A stretch of 64,000 nt of DNA from Carposina sasakii (GCA_014607495.2 CP053152.1:14925899-14989898); one strand, 5' to 3'. Counted from the first letter of the stretch, positions 21,572-32,460 are shown. Numbers and translations: made by a program. Notes: a model not told the origin generated them from the letters alone.

Positions 21572-21951
21572 ATTATCGGCTACCCAGAAGAGCTTTGACT
21601 AATATAGATATACTCGAAAACTCAAAAAATATTCCTTTTTTTCGTGGTGTATTTATGAGAGATGAACTACCAAAGAATTCATTTTCAGTAGAATGTGGAG
21701 TGATCAATTTAGATTCTTCTAAAAATTCTGGTACTCATTGGGTAGCCTATGGAAAAATAAATGATTATATAGAATATTTTGATAGCTATGGTAATCTGAA
21801 ACCACCTAAAGAATTTATTAAATATACAAAGCCAAATAATATAAGTTATAATTATGATAATTTTCAAGGGAGCAACAGTTATAACTGTGGTCATTTGTGC
21901 TTAAAATTTCTTAAGTTGTTTTGGATTAGACATTTGTATTTACTTCGATAA
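21570..21951 (+). CDS. PRO: Adenovirus-type (C5-like) maturation cysteine protease
   Basis: The frame is open from 21532 to the stop at 21951; the conserved family N-terminus begins near 21580 (RLPRRALTNIDIL) and continues FFRGVFMRDELP. The triad regions are present: His in GTHWVAYGK, acidic residue in IEYFDSYGN and Cys in YNCGHLCLKFL. Mavericks use this enzyme to mature capsid proteins. No ATG precedes the conserved N-terminus; the first in-frame ATG is 21655 (within GVFMRD) and would remove it. Possible explanations are -1 frameshifting from the pVI-like gene, splicing (a CCCAG lies at 21583-21587), or loss of the start codon. The start given is the point at which the -1 frame would be entered. 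Confidence 0.85.
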
Positions 21952-22092
21952 GACACATAATCATAATGAATAAATTAACATATTGCTAATAAAGTGTATA
22001 AAATAACAATCTTCTTAATGTATGTTCATAATCAGTGTGTGTACATCTAGTAAGCATACCTATATATCCCTCTATTTAAAAGATACATCAAT
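21952..22092. other. Short Maverick intergenic spacer
   Basis: Contains CTATATATCC near 22061, a possible TATA element about 30 bp before the next ATG, and AATAAAG near 21988. Confidence 0.4.
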
Positions 22093-22251
22093 ATGATTAT
22101 TTTTAGTAAAAATGATAATAAAAACCCTATTAAGAAACAGAAACAGATTATTTCTTATCGTGCTATGAGAGAAAGTAGACGTTTAAATACATCTAGAAAA
22201 ATAACAAAGAAAAATAAAAATTTTCTACGTGCTCTTGGCTTTAAAATATAA
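22093..22251 (+). CDS. Small basic peptide (52 aa), core-protein-like
   Basis: ATG at 22093, stop at 22249-22251, one base before the capsid gene ATG. It is very basic (KKQKQ, RAMRESRRLN, RKITKKNKNF) and ends FLRALGFKI. Size, charge and position beside capsid genes recall the small DNA-condensing peptides of adenovirus-like elements; that role is inference. Tight spacing with the capsid gene supports it being real. Confidence 0.6.
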   Translation: MIIFSKNDNKNPIKKQKQIISYRAMRESRRLNTSRKITKKNKNFLRALGFKI

Positions 22252-22252
22252 A

Positions 22253-23458
22253 ATGCTTCAGATATTAGATTTACCCCATCATGACAATTCTATTGAAAGC
22301 TATGAGATCCATAGCTACAAACCTTATAATAATAACTTTAAAGAGAACGATGAAATCAGAATACCTATCAATCAACAAGATGTGTATGTGCTACCCTCAG
22401 CTAGTTCTATATATATTGAAGGTCGAGTAAGTGTTACAGAAAAAGACTTGATGGGAAAACAAACCAAAAAAGACATTGATTTCATTAACAACCCCATTGC
22501 ATTTTTATTTCAAGACATAAGATATGAATTAAATGGTGTTGAAATAGACCGTATTAAAAATGTTGGAATAACCACAACCATAAAGTCTTACATATCAATG
22601 GATGAGGGAGAAAGTAAGGCTGCTGCAGTATGGGGGTGGAATATGAAAGGCTTCAAGCAAAAAAATGAACATTTTAGTGTTATTATTCCGTTAAACAAAA
22701 TACTGGGATTCGCAGAAGATTATACCAAAATAATCATGAATTGTAGACATGAGCTAATATTACATAGAGGTAATTCTGTTATCAACAGTGTTACTTCAGA
22801 TAAAAGTGCCACCGTAGAAATAGATATTCAAAAAGTACAATGGCGTGTACCACATATAAGAGTTTCGGATCGAGATAGACTTTCGCTTCTAAAACATTTG
22901 GAAAAAGACCGGGCAATTCAACTGGCTTTCAGAAATTGGGACTTATATGAATATCCATTATTACCGAAAACAACAAAGCATTCATGGTCTATTAAAACTG
23001 CATCTCAGCTAGATAAACCAAGATATGTTATATTCGGTCTTCAAACTGATAGAAAAACTAATAAAATAAGAAGCTCTTCAGAATTTGATCACTGTAATGT
23101 GAATAATATTAAATTGTATTTGAATTCGCAATACTTTCCATATGATTCGCTTAATTTGAATTTCAATGATGGAACATATAGTATATTATATGAAATGTAC
23201 GCTAATTTTCGTCAGTCTTATTACAACTCTGGTGTAAACCCACTGCTCGATTTGTATCACTTTAAAGAAAAGGCTCCGCTATTTGTAATTGACTGTTCTC
23301 GACAGAACGACTCGATAAAAACAGGACCAGTTGACGTGCGGTTAGAAATCGAGTGCTCTGTGGACATACCAGATAATACAACTGCATACTGTCTTATTAT
23401 AAATGATCGTGTTTTCGAGTATAAACCTTTAAGCAATATTGTTCGAAAATTATCATGA
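22253..23458 (+). CDS. MCP: Double-jelly-roll major capsid protein
   Basis: 401 residues from the ATG at 22253. The C-terminal half carries segments I associate with the insect Maverick DJR family: FDHCNVNNIKLYLNSQYFPY, then YEMYANFRQSYY, PLFVIDCSRQNDSIK and NTTAYCLIINDRVFEY. Predicted content is beta-rich with few long helices, as expected of two jelly rolls; it should form the capsid shell. It is shorter than many Maverick capsid proteins (about 500-650 residues). The stop overlaps the next start as ATGA (23455-23458). Confidence 0.85.
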   Translation: MLQILDLPHHDNSIESYEIHSYKPYNNNFKENDEIRIPINQQDVYVLPSASSIYIEGRVSVTEKDLMGKQTKKDIDFINNPIAFLFQDIRYELNGVEIDRIKNVGITTTIKSYISMDEGESKAAAVWGWNMKGFKQKNEHFSVIIPLNKILGFAEDYTKIIMNCRHELILHRGNSVINSVTSDKSATVEIDIQKVQWRVPHIRVSDRDRLSLLKHLEKDRAIQLAFRNWDLYEYPLLPKTTKHSWSIKTASQLDKPRYVIFGLQTDRKTNKIRSSSEFDHCNVNNIKLYLNSQYFPYDSLNLNFNDGTYSILYEMYANFRQSYYNSGVNPLLDLYHFKEKAPLFVIDCSRQNDSIKTGPVDVRLEIECSVDIPDNTTAYCLIINDRVFEYKPLSNIVRKLS

Positions 23459-23940
23459 ATCATGTCATTGTTGATATTCAAGGCTTTAAGAGTGAAGAGA
23501 ACAGGTTTATACCAAAGGAAATAGCGATCTTATCTAACGAAAGTATTATCGTACTATTAATAAAACCACCATATCCATACTATGGCTTAACACGAAAGGA
23601 ACGTACTCAAGTTGGGTGGATCGAAAAAAATAGAGGAATATTGTGGAATGAAGGCTATGTGCCTTATCATAATTATAATGATTTAATTCAAGATTTTTTG
23701 AAAAATAAACTGATTTTTACTAAGGGTAATGAAAAAGTAATTTGGTTAAAAGAAATACTTGGAAAAGAAAATATATATAATTTAGAAGATTTACAATGTC
23801 CCAATTTAGAAACTCTTCATAAAGACTATTCAACATTATCTAACATTTATAGTTGTATTTATCACAGTAAAGTTTGTGCTTTAAAAAATGCTATGTGTTT
23901 AAATATGTGGTGGCAAGAAAATAAACATATTTGGAAATAG
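23455..23940 (+). CDS. Conserved insect Maverick protein, VDIQGF family
   Basis: 161 residues, overlapping the capsid stop by four bases. It starts MNHVIVDIQGFK and has KEIAILS, PPYPYYGLTRK, QVGWIEKNRGILWNEG, then CPNLETLH and a C-terminal CIYHSKVCALKNAMCLNMWW. I recall similar proteins from ant, aphid and other insect genomes beside Maverick-like genes, but with no assigned function. Beta-strand acidic residues (D7, E22) are weakly reminiscent of RNase H-fold nucleases; this is not established. Confidence 0.65.
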   Translation: MNHVIVDIQGFKSEENRFIPKEIAILSNESIIVLLIKPPYPYYGLTRKERTQVGWIEKNRGILWNEGYVPYHNYNDLIQDFLKNKLIFTKGNEKVIWLKEILGKENIYNLEDLQCPNLETLHKDYSTLSNIYSCIYHSKVCALKNAMCLNMWWQENKHIWK

Positions 23941-24231
23941 GTAGTGCTAGTAATATCTATAAGACAATGTTATAAGTTACATTATATTTAAGCAGCCTAA
24001 GTTTAACTTTTTTAATAAAAGAAATACATACATTAAAATATTTGTTTAATTTTGTGACAATTCCTATCCGCCTTATTCCAATGAATGAAATGAATTTATG
24101 ATATTGATAGAGAAAGTTAGAATATTCTCAAGAATGAATGAATTAGACATAAACTTTTGAATTAAATTATGCCTAATTAATGAAAAATAAAAAAATCTCA
24201 GGTTCTACTTATAGTTTGATAGCTTAATACA
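23941..24231. other. Maverick right non-coding region
   Basis: AT-rich spacer with AATAAAAG near 24015 as a likely polyadenylation signal for the capsid-end transcripts. No gene seen. Confidence 0.5.
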
Positions 24232-24409
24232 GGATTGGGACTAATCGCAAAGAATGTAACTGCTATGGCTGAGTGAAAATAATAGATGCAATTACATAAT
24301 TGAGCGACGTGGATCACATCGTACGCTCTTGATTAATAGAGCGCAGTATTCGCTCTATTCATTAATAAAGGCGTACGATGTGAGCCAAGTTGCTCAATTT
24401 TACACTACT
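24232..24409 (-). repeat. Maverick right terminal inverted repeat
   Basis: Mirror of 10311-10488, including the 102-bp near-palindrome at 24298-24399. It ends TTTTACACTACT and is followed by the target duplicate TTCGAC. Confidence 0.95.
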
Positions 24410-24446
24410 TTCGACATTCTGTAGTCCACGCGGATGGAGACGAAAA
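24410..24446 (+). mobile_element. Remainder of the Helitron that received the Maverick
   Basis: TTCGAC then ATTCTGTAGTCCACGCGGA matches the continuation of the intact Helitron copy (near 54130-54175), after which homology stops. Confidence 0.7.
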
Positions 24447-25681
24447 AAATGAAAAATTCGCACACCAAAAAAGTGTAAACATAATTTCCGCCATTTTGAA
24501 ATTTTCATAACGCAGCCCACAAGCACCAAATATCATAGTCACCCTAGCGTAGTTCGCACGTATATTAACCGTCCATTTTTCGGCAGCAAACCGTTCCGCT
24601 CTGTATTTATGATGCACTAAAATGTTTTCTTTACAAGGCCGCTACAACAGGCTTTTTGTAGCCACTTCGTTCCTTAACGGTTGCCCGGTATCACCGTTTT
24701 TTGATAGTGGCAATTAACTACATTGTTGTTTTATGGCCTGAAAGAGAGCAGCTGTTTGTTTTTGATGCAATTGTTTTTATTTTTCGATATATTGACTTTA
24801 TCACTTCATTTTGAATGTGTGCTACGGAAAAGTGGAAAAACTAAACATGTAAAATGCTTTATCTTGAATGACTGACGGATCAGCGCGTAGCCTAAACTTA
24901 TATAAGCTGATTTTAGAGACCTAAAACTTGAAAAGTGTGATCTTTTATGACTAGCCATTCGATAAGAAAGGATTCCCCGAAATTTCTACGAGAAAGGGAT
25001 AACTGGAGCTGTAATTTTGAACTATATAGGTATAGTAAAGAATAAAATATTACAAAGAAAATCCTATTAAGTCCACCTATTTAGGCGTTATGATACCCGT
25101 ACAAACGTCAGATTTATATACACAAAAAGCAGGGCAACTTATAAAAATGACAATGGTTTCTAACCTAATAACTCGGGCGCTAATTGCAACGCATAAACAG
25201 GCCTTAATAACACCGCCAACCTTAGAGCTGCGTTCAGATTGTTCAAATTGAAAAGTTTGCGTTTCAAAACTCGGGAAACGTTATTAAAACTTGAGCGAAC
25301 ACCGAGGGACAGTGAGGTGAACAATTATCCTAGTCGAGTTACTTCTAAAAACACATTCTGATTCAGTTAGCAATTCCATTTTCTGACTGGTTCGCCAATT
25401 ATTGGCGTAGTTACTTGACATGCCTTCTGCGTCTTTTACATAATTTTCAGAGAAACCAAAATACCTAGAAACTTAAATGTTTTTATAAGGTAAGGGTTAA
25501 GTAGGCAGAAACAATGTTTACTTAGATGTTATCTGTGATCTCCGTAGAGATTGGTCGCCTTGACCGAAATACGGTCGGAGATCATCGTCATCATATGCGG
25601 GATGTCCTTAGAATAACTTTATCCTACGTTTATATTCACATGCACAGTAATAATTATTTAATGTAAGTACATACATATATA
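24447..25681. other. No gene recognised
   Basis: No supported domain, repeat end or RNA gene. Short GTCGGAGATCATC-type stretches give no clear signal. Confidence 0.45.
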
Positions 25682-26149
25682 CAGGGTGTTTGTGACAGCC
25701 AGGCAATTACTGAGATACTGAACAAGTACCATTGTTTTGAATTATACGACAGTGTTATTACTCGCAGGAAATTAATTTTTGATTTGATTATACGCAATGT
25801 TTGCTTTCCGCGCCAATTGTACCGGGCGATCCTGTGACTAGTTAAATAGGCTTATTGGTCATTTTGTGATACATTGCTGTTTTTTTGGATCGCTTGAGAC
25901 TCTCCTTTGGGGTTGATCAGATAATTGAACTTTTTTGAGAGTAATTTTTTTTTAATTATCCAAACATTAAAATTTTATTTTAAAGTTATTATTTAAGGCC
26001 TACTTAAACGAACCACACTATTTTGTCCTGAAAAAAAAAGAAAAAAAAAGGTCGGAAAATTTTAGGATTTTCCTACGAAAATTTTAACTTGTTTTCATCT
26101 CAGAATCATGGTCTGAAATCACCATCAATATTTGCCTGGCTGTTTCCTG
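25682..26149. mobile_element. TA-inserting MITE, CAGGGTGT...ACAGCCAGGCAA family
   Basis: Left end CAGGGTGTTTGTGACAGCC after TA; right end ...TTGCCTGGCTGTTTCCTG before a TA-containing flank. The ends are inverted repeats of about 25 bp. Related pieces occur at 4963 and 32461-32894. Confidence 0.7.
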
Positions 26150-26152
26150 TTA

Positions 26153-26930
26153 CGTTAAGTATGAGTCAGTCTCCTCCAACTCGAATGGGAATAACAGGAA
26201 TTTGGCGGGAAAATTATGCAAATGGCCGCCAAATTTGAAAGGGCAAGATGGCGGCATGTACGTGTGAATTGGTATAGGCTTTAAATGAGGACTAAAATGG
26301 ACATCGTGCTTTTATTAAATTGCCTTTTTCTTGATAAATAACAATACCCATATCATACATAATGCGGGCAATGTACCTACCTTTTAGGTAGCTAATTAAC
26401 GCACTGTTTAGTTTTATTCACTTCTAAATAAATAAATAAATCATAATTTTCATAAATAAATTACTTATTAAATTAAATCTTCTTGCGGTTGAAGTCATGT
26501 CGTTCAAAGCAAATGTCATCGGTGTGTTTACATTTCTCCAATTTTCTAATGAACACAAGTACAACATATTTGCCATCTCATATTATAGTATTTTCGCCTT
26601 CTAGAAGTGCAGAAAAAGTAATTAAGTTACATAAGTAACACTCTATCGCCGGGAATACTGAAACTTCAGGCGTAAATCTTTTTAACCGACTTGAATTTTA
26701 AGCTTTGGATTATATAACTAAGTTACTTTTAACGGAACTAACGTAGCTTTTACAGTAAGTAATTACATTGGTACGCAGCTACTTTGTTTATTCAACTTTA
26801 TGTTTGTCAAAATATTACAATCTAAGTACTAGCTACTTTATAATCGTTATCATTTTGACTAGATACATATGAATTAATTTTTATTCTATATAATTGGTGG
26901 TTAAACAAACTTACCTAAGTGAAGTTTGAC
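26153..26930. other. No gene recognised
   Basis: Unassigned AT-rich sequence. Confidence 0.4.
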
Positions 26931-27420
26931 CATAATTATACGAAGCGCTGCATCCTCCATATTTATATATATTTCACTATGTAGTCCACTTGTTAATGTA
27001 CCAGGCATCACACGATTATTTAGAGAATTAAAAGAAATAAATGTAAAAAAAAATACAAATACTACTATGCCGAGTCTTTGTCTATCTATGGCAACCCTCG
27101 GCGCGAGCTTCATTCGCTTTCCGTGTGCAGGCATCGCGATACCTCTTATTCTTCTTTTAATAAAATTTGTGTACCTTTTTGTAAGTGTATTAGTAGTATT
27201 GCATAAGATATACGAGTAGCTAAAATGGGAAGAAAACGTTAACACAGATATAATGATGACGATCGTGAGAAAAATACGTCGTCTAAAGAAACAACTTCAA
27301 TACGAGCACTACCTACACTTCGAGCGATTAAATAATCGTGTGATGCCCGGTACATTGACAAGTGGACTACATAGTGAAATATATATAAATGTGGAGGATG
27401 CAGCGCTGAAGTATAATTAA
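26931..27420. repeat. Inverted pair of ~95-bp segments (foldback)
   Basis: Positions 26931-27025 and 27332-27420 are reverse complements with a few substitutions (shared blocks AAGTGGACTACATAGTGAA and GAGGATGCAGCGCT). Spacer is about 300 bp. The left arm is followed on the minus strand by a strong donor-like CTTAG|GTAAGTTTG at about 26909-26920, but I found no matching acceptor, so no exon is called. Confidence 0.7.
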
Positions 27421-27717
27421 GTTTTATTTATTAAAAAAAAAACATAAAATGTTGCCACCAAATTGAAAACTTTGTTAGATAGCGCGAGTAATCCTTACTT
27501 GATCGCAAATGACGTCATCGACCGACGGCCGCGCTCCTCCATTAATCAGGAGCTGCGGTAGAGGCAGCAATGTACAGCATCCATTACTTTGTCTGCCAGG
27601 TGCTCGGTGTAAAGCTACATTTATCAAAACCGCCAAATGACAAATGGCGGGGTCCGATCGCTTTATTATTAAGACGCTGCCCTGTCTAATCTACGATTAT
27701 TAGAAAGGTAATTTCGG
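27421..27717. other. No gene recognised (locally GC-richer)
   Basis: A GC-richer stretch at 27515-27660 that could be part of a host promoter or degraded repeat; nothing specific is visible. Confidence 0.35.
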
Positions 27718-27893
27718 CCCCTGATTACGTAACTTGCAGTAGCAAAGCAGAAGCAATGCGATAGCGAAAATTGAGAATATGTGAGTGCGCGGGGCGCTGG
27801 AGGACGCCTTGCGCTCCTTGCGCGAGCACACACACTAAATTTTCGCTTTCGCGCTGCTTCGGCTTTGCTATTGCAAATTAGGTAATCAGGGGG
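27718..27893. mobile_element. MITE with ~55-bp terminal inverted repeats
   Basis: Left arm starts CCCCTGATTACGTAACTTGC and includes AGCAAAGC; the right end is its imperfect reverse complement ending ...AATTAGGTAATCAGGGG. Internal sequence is GC-rich. The target duplication is not clear. Confidence 0.75.
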
Positions 27894-29400
27894 TTGATTT
27901 GGATATAGTTTTTGTGTTGTGTTCATTCGATGAAATTGACCATGGTTGTTGTAATAGCCGCAGAAATTGCTGTTTTATTTATTTATTTATAATTCGACAA
28001 ATAAAATTAATACATGTATTAGGAGGACATGAAAATAAATTTTGTGGTTTGGGTAGGCTCGATGAAGAAAGGTTGGTAAAACCCTGCTTTGAAGAAGCAC
28101 AGTGTTTCAAAATCACAAAAAATTTACTCGAAATTGCACCCAAAATCTACAAACTCCATCTACTTATACAACGTCTCAACTTAACAAGCCCACTTCATAA
28201 GTTTAATATAACCCTGGAATCTTGGATAAAGCCTTCAATAGAGTTCGGAATGCCTTTGTTAGGTCACTAGTTGTACAATATCAAGGTAAGGTATAGGGGC
28301 AGACCGGTAAAGGGCTCCCAAAATTATCTTTGGGCAGTGAGTTGTGCGAAAATTAATTGTCTGGGCTTGTAAGAAAAGGTTCTGAAGAAGTGGACGAAAA
28401 ATATTAATATTTGGACGTCTAGTTGTAGAGTTGTATTTCTGTTTTAGGTTAAATTCTTCTATTTAGATTTATTATTAAATACCTTGCTAAAACGGGGCTT
28501 CATTAGGATACATCAGCTGCATCTCCTTCCGAGTATGTAGTACGAGTCGACTAAAGAACTCGATTATTATCTCAGACGTTAAACTAGCAACTTTTCACTG
28601 ATCATTACATCTATCCTTTGTCAAAAACTAAAAACAGTGATATATTTCCATAGTAATTGAGAAAATATATACTCGCTACAACAATACTCGGGAATAGGTA
28701 GTTCGGTGAATACTTCACTTGTCATTTCTCAAAGTATGCAAGACGTTGTGACTACATTACTCATTTAGGCTCCACGTATACCAAACACATTATTCTCATG
28801 TTCAAAACATATATTCGTAGGTAGAACATAGCTACAATAAAACAATAAATCCAAATGAAACGCAACTTTCATAGTCGAAGGTAACATGAGCGAGCTTTTG
28901 TATTCCAAAACAAAGTTGTAAATTTGAATGGATGTCGTAAATCCAGAGTTTCACATTGATTTTTTTAACAAGGACTGCTACTGAAATCCATTTTGGCATG
29001 GCGGCTCGCACTCAGACGTTGGCAGGGGTCCAGGCACGTCTTGAATAGGTGCGGATGAGGTGCAAGCGACGAACTGCTGGCGACTGGCGATCGAGCGGAC
29101 GTGACCGCACGTCACGCACGATTGCGACGACTCTATTATTGGAATTGCATCTGAAGGAGTTTTAGTTGGACACGCTTGCAGCTTCTGCTTGTGTTGCTTG
29201 GGTTGAGTTTTTTGATTGTTACTTTATTTTGTGAAAATATCTTTTCTGCACTTAGTGTGCCACTTAGGCTCTAGAAAAAAAAACTACAGCTATAAAGCCA
29301 CAGCGTTAAGACTGCAAGTATTTTTAATATAGAACATTTTATGGTAAATATTTAATCGACATAAGTTATAATTACAAAAAAAAATATATATATATTAATA
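27894..29400. other. No gene recognised
   Basis: Mostly AT-rich. A GC-rich patch at 28980-29170 with many CpGs might be promoter sequence of a host gene, but no exon is supportable. A dispersed repeat fragment (GTCGACTAAAGAACTC) lies near 28550. Confidence 0.35.
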
Positions 29401-29402
29401 TA

Positions 29403-29476
29403 TATCTTCACCCGAGTGGGAATCCACGATCACTGCAAACCGTGCCAGCCGCTATAACCACTAAGCCACCGGGTCA
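29403..29476 (-). repeat. tRNA-derived repeat
   Basis: The reverse complement has an A-box-like GGTGGCTTAGTGG and a decayed B-box, and shares both flanks (CCGAGTAATTGACCCGG... CACTCGGGTGAAG) with the plus-strand copy at 47037-47110. No anticodon stem can be formed, so it is not a tRNA gene. Confidence 0.7.
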
Positions 29477-31486
29477 ATTACTCGGATGACGAATTTTACC
29501 ATCTCTTTTCTAAATTACATATTGGCAACGTTATTCTTCATCCCGATAGCTATACACTAGCCAAATCTCGGCAAACAAAGCTGAATCCCTCAACACAATG
29601 TTTAAAGATGAAACGATCAACGATATCCTAACGGATTATATTAATGGAGAAGTGTTTCTATAGATTTATCTTAGTCAAGCTATTATATATTACAACAAAC
29701 CTTTTTATTATAATAATCAAGGTGCTAAGACGCTGAAATCATACACGGTTTTCAAACGAAATAAAGGTGTTTTACGACGATACCTCAAAATATGTCAAAA
29801 TTTAACCTATTAGAAATGTAATCAAATCGTCATCTTCTAGGACTTGGACCATACAATTAAGGGCCGCAGCTCACCGGACATTAGCGCAGACAGCCAGTCT
29901 GCTGCTCGGACAATGTAATCCAAGCCATTTGCATTCGCACTGTCACGTCCGAATATTATTTGCGAAGTTTTCATTAAACGACGCCAAACATTTTCTAAAC
30001 TATGTCGAAAAATCCTAATCAAAGGGTGTGGAACACTTGTATGTAAATATGAGTAGTAAAATTTTGCATTGGACAAATAAAACGATAATACAGGATGACT
30101 AGAAGATCTAATGCCAAGTTTTATAAGGATGCAAGGGCGATTTGAGTAACCGCGAACGCCATATTATTACTCAATAACTCTAAAAATAGATTATTATTTC
30201 CAAACAATTTGTCACGAAGCAATTTTCGCTATATCCCAAGAGCGTCCTGTCAACGCGCTCAAGAGGTGAAGTGACGTAATTTTATTTTATAAATTATACT
30301 CGAGATCTCCCCTAATATAAATTAATGAAACGAAAAGTCCTACTTATTCGAAATCCACAAGCATAAGGTTTCGGCTCGTCACAAGACTCGGGACCGGAAA
30401 GAGCTCACCCCAGGGCCGGCTGACTAATTTACATACTTTATTTCTTGAATTTTTTAATTATCTTTTAATTAGGCTTCTCAGACATCAAGGTAGGGACGTC
30501 TTTGTAAATCCAAAGACGAGTGATCGAATAAAAAGGCGGGAAACAAAGGGAGAACACAAAGGTTCATTAGGTGTAGGTAGGTACCTGTGTCGGAGACACT
30601 TGATACATTTTTATGAGTCCAAAGTTTGTTTTGTTGTCTCATGCCGTTTGTTTTTGCTGTAATTGTTTTGATGTGTTTTTTTACTACTGAATATATTTAT
30701 CATTATAGTGATAAAATTAATTTTAATTTTTATGTATAAATGAATAAAAAGCTCAGGTGTATGGTTTATTTGTTTTACTCAAAATAAAATGATCGTTTCG
30801 TAATTGATACTGCCAGCTCTATTTTTATACAGCATGATTGATGTATTGTGTTCCATTAAATTTATCGAACATCAATCAAGAATTACAAATTACAAATTAT
30901 TGTGAGCGTACAATTTTAATACCGTTGAAAACTGCGATTATTTTAAAAATAAACCGAAAGCTTAAAAGGGGCTTAAATTGCAATCAGACAAATGGAAAAC
31001 ATTATTCCAGTAAAACTAGGTAGCTCTGAACTTATAAGAGAAACAGCTTTAAATGAGTAAAAGAAAGAAACGCGTACAAAGTGGAGTATCGGACAATCAA
31101 TGGAGATGGCAGAAAATGAGATGTTCAAAAAAGTAGGCCATCTTGGGATGCTCGGCTGGGTAGAGCCAATATCGGTTTAGACAGCGGCAGTTAACGGCTA
31201 TTGTAGGAGATTTGTTTCACAAACAATCATTAACCCAATCATAACAACAATCAAATCAATAAGTATAAAATATTTTTTCCATTTATAGGTATAAACAGTT
31301 TATTACCTTAGTATGAATTATCCTTAAAAAATTTGTAAGAGTCGACTAAATCTCAAGAAATCAGGGGCGTCCTCTCAGGCGATGAGGTACTGCCTTGTCA
31401 CTTGTCACTGATCTTTTGCATCTATGCCCACTATGCTGCAGGTCTGACTGCCCCATAGTAAAATACAGCCATGTATATATCATATA
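29477..31486. other. No gene recognised
   Basis: Unassigned except for a dispersed moth repeat fragment at about 31333-31450 (GTCGACTAAATCTCAAG...TCAGGGGCG). Confidence 0.4.
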
Positions 31487-31867
31487 CAGGGTGTAAAAAG
31501 ACAACGATGTTTTTTTAATACCTCGTATTCTTTGTAAGGTTACGATCATTTTCTTCTATGGAACCAACCCTGGGAAACGACAAAAAAATTATGAAAAACA
31601 CTGTCATTTTATTCCAAGCAACGTATTCTTTTGATGCTCAAAGTACAAATATACCTACAAAACTAACATTATAACATTTTGACATAGTATCTTTGAAAAA
31701 AAATGTTTGTTAACCGATTTCAAATGGATTTATGTAAAAAAATGATAATATTAGTGTAACTTTGGACCTCAATATCTTGGAACCCGATGGTTTCCCAGGG
31801 GTGCTTCCATATAAAAAAATGATCATGATGTTACATTAAAAGAACAAAGTTATCTTTTTACACCCAG
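31487..31867. mobile_element. TA-inserting MITE, CAGGGTGTAAAAAGA family
   Basis: Ends CAGGGTGTAAAAAGACAAC and GTTATCTTTTTACACCCAG, each flanked by TA. Subterminal segments with TATGGAA and ATGATC are also inverted. 381 bp; a split relative lies at 54719-55973. Confidence 0.85.
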
Positions 31868-31869
31868 TA

Positions 31870-32460
31870 TGTATGTATCTACAAAAAGACAAATAACTCA
31901 TAATAAGATATAAAAGCAATCTTAAAGGTCTGTGTCGCTGTAATATTTACAGACCATGTAATCAAGTAGGTCTTGCCAAAATTTTCATTAGCATCCAGCT
32001 CAGAAAACTTAGTAACCCTAACTCTAATACTGGACATGGGACACAGGACACAACGGTACAAACAGATCAATATATCAACGACACCATACGACAAGTCTAT
32101 CCCGAATTTTGCATCCGAGGCGCATCTATTAATATAACAGCTACTCCCTTATCAACAACAGTGTGGTGGCTTAGCCCGATAGCTGCACCCCATTACTCAG
32201 CGGCAGACGTGTCCCAGTACATTTATACTGGCAGCAGCGAAAGCGCTACAATTTAGCGCTGTACCGCTGGAGGGACCACGCCATTTGTTTGATTGAAACA
32301 GCTGAATTCAGTATGTTTGTTTAGCAAACACAACGCTGAGGCCTACGCTTAGAGCTCAGACTCATAAATTGTTATTAGATGTTGTCGTGCATGCAGGTTT
32401 GGTAATATATTAGAGTAGAGACGTTTGGTATTTTATCAAGTGCAATGATAGCAATTGATT
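31870..32460. other. No gene recognised
   Basis: Unassigned; 32160-32290 is slightly GC-richer. Confidence 0.4.

Larger units (their letters stand above)
10311..24409 (+). mobile_element. Complete Maverick/Polinton (14.1 kb)
   Basis: Both ends are visible: the left end AGTAGTGTAAAATTGAGC and the right end, its exact reverse complement, are flanked by identical hexamers TTCGAC (10305-10310 and 24410-24415). The 5'-AG/CT-3' ends, 6-bp duplication, long inverted repeats and gene set (protein-primed POLB, packaging ATPase, retroviral-type integrase with chromodomain, adenoviral protease, double-jelly-roll capsid) define a Maverick/Polinton. It is a little short for the 15-20 kb family range. Terminal repeats differ at one noticed position over about 170 bp and the large frames are open, so insertion is probably recent. 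All recognised genes but one read rightward. Confidence 0.97.

Noticed and set aside
26901..27245. 114-codon minus-strand ORF as a host exon
   Set aside because: A strong donor is present, but no acceptor was found and part of the frame is an inverted repeat.
27669..27926. 85-codon minus-strand ORF
   Set aside because: It lies across the inverted-repeat MITE at 27718-27893 and is explained by it.
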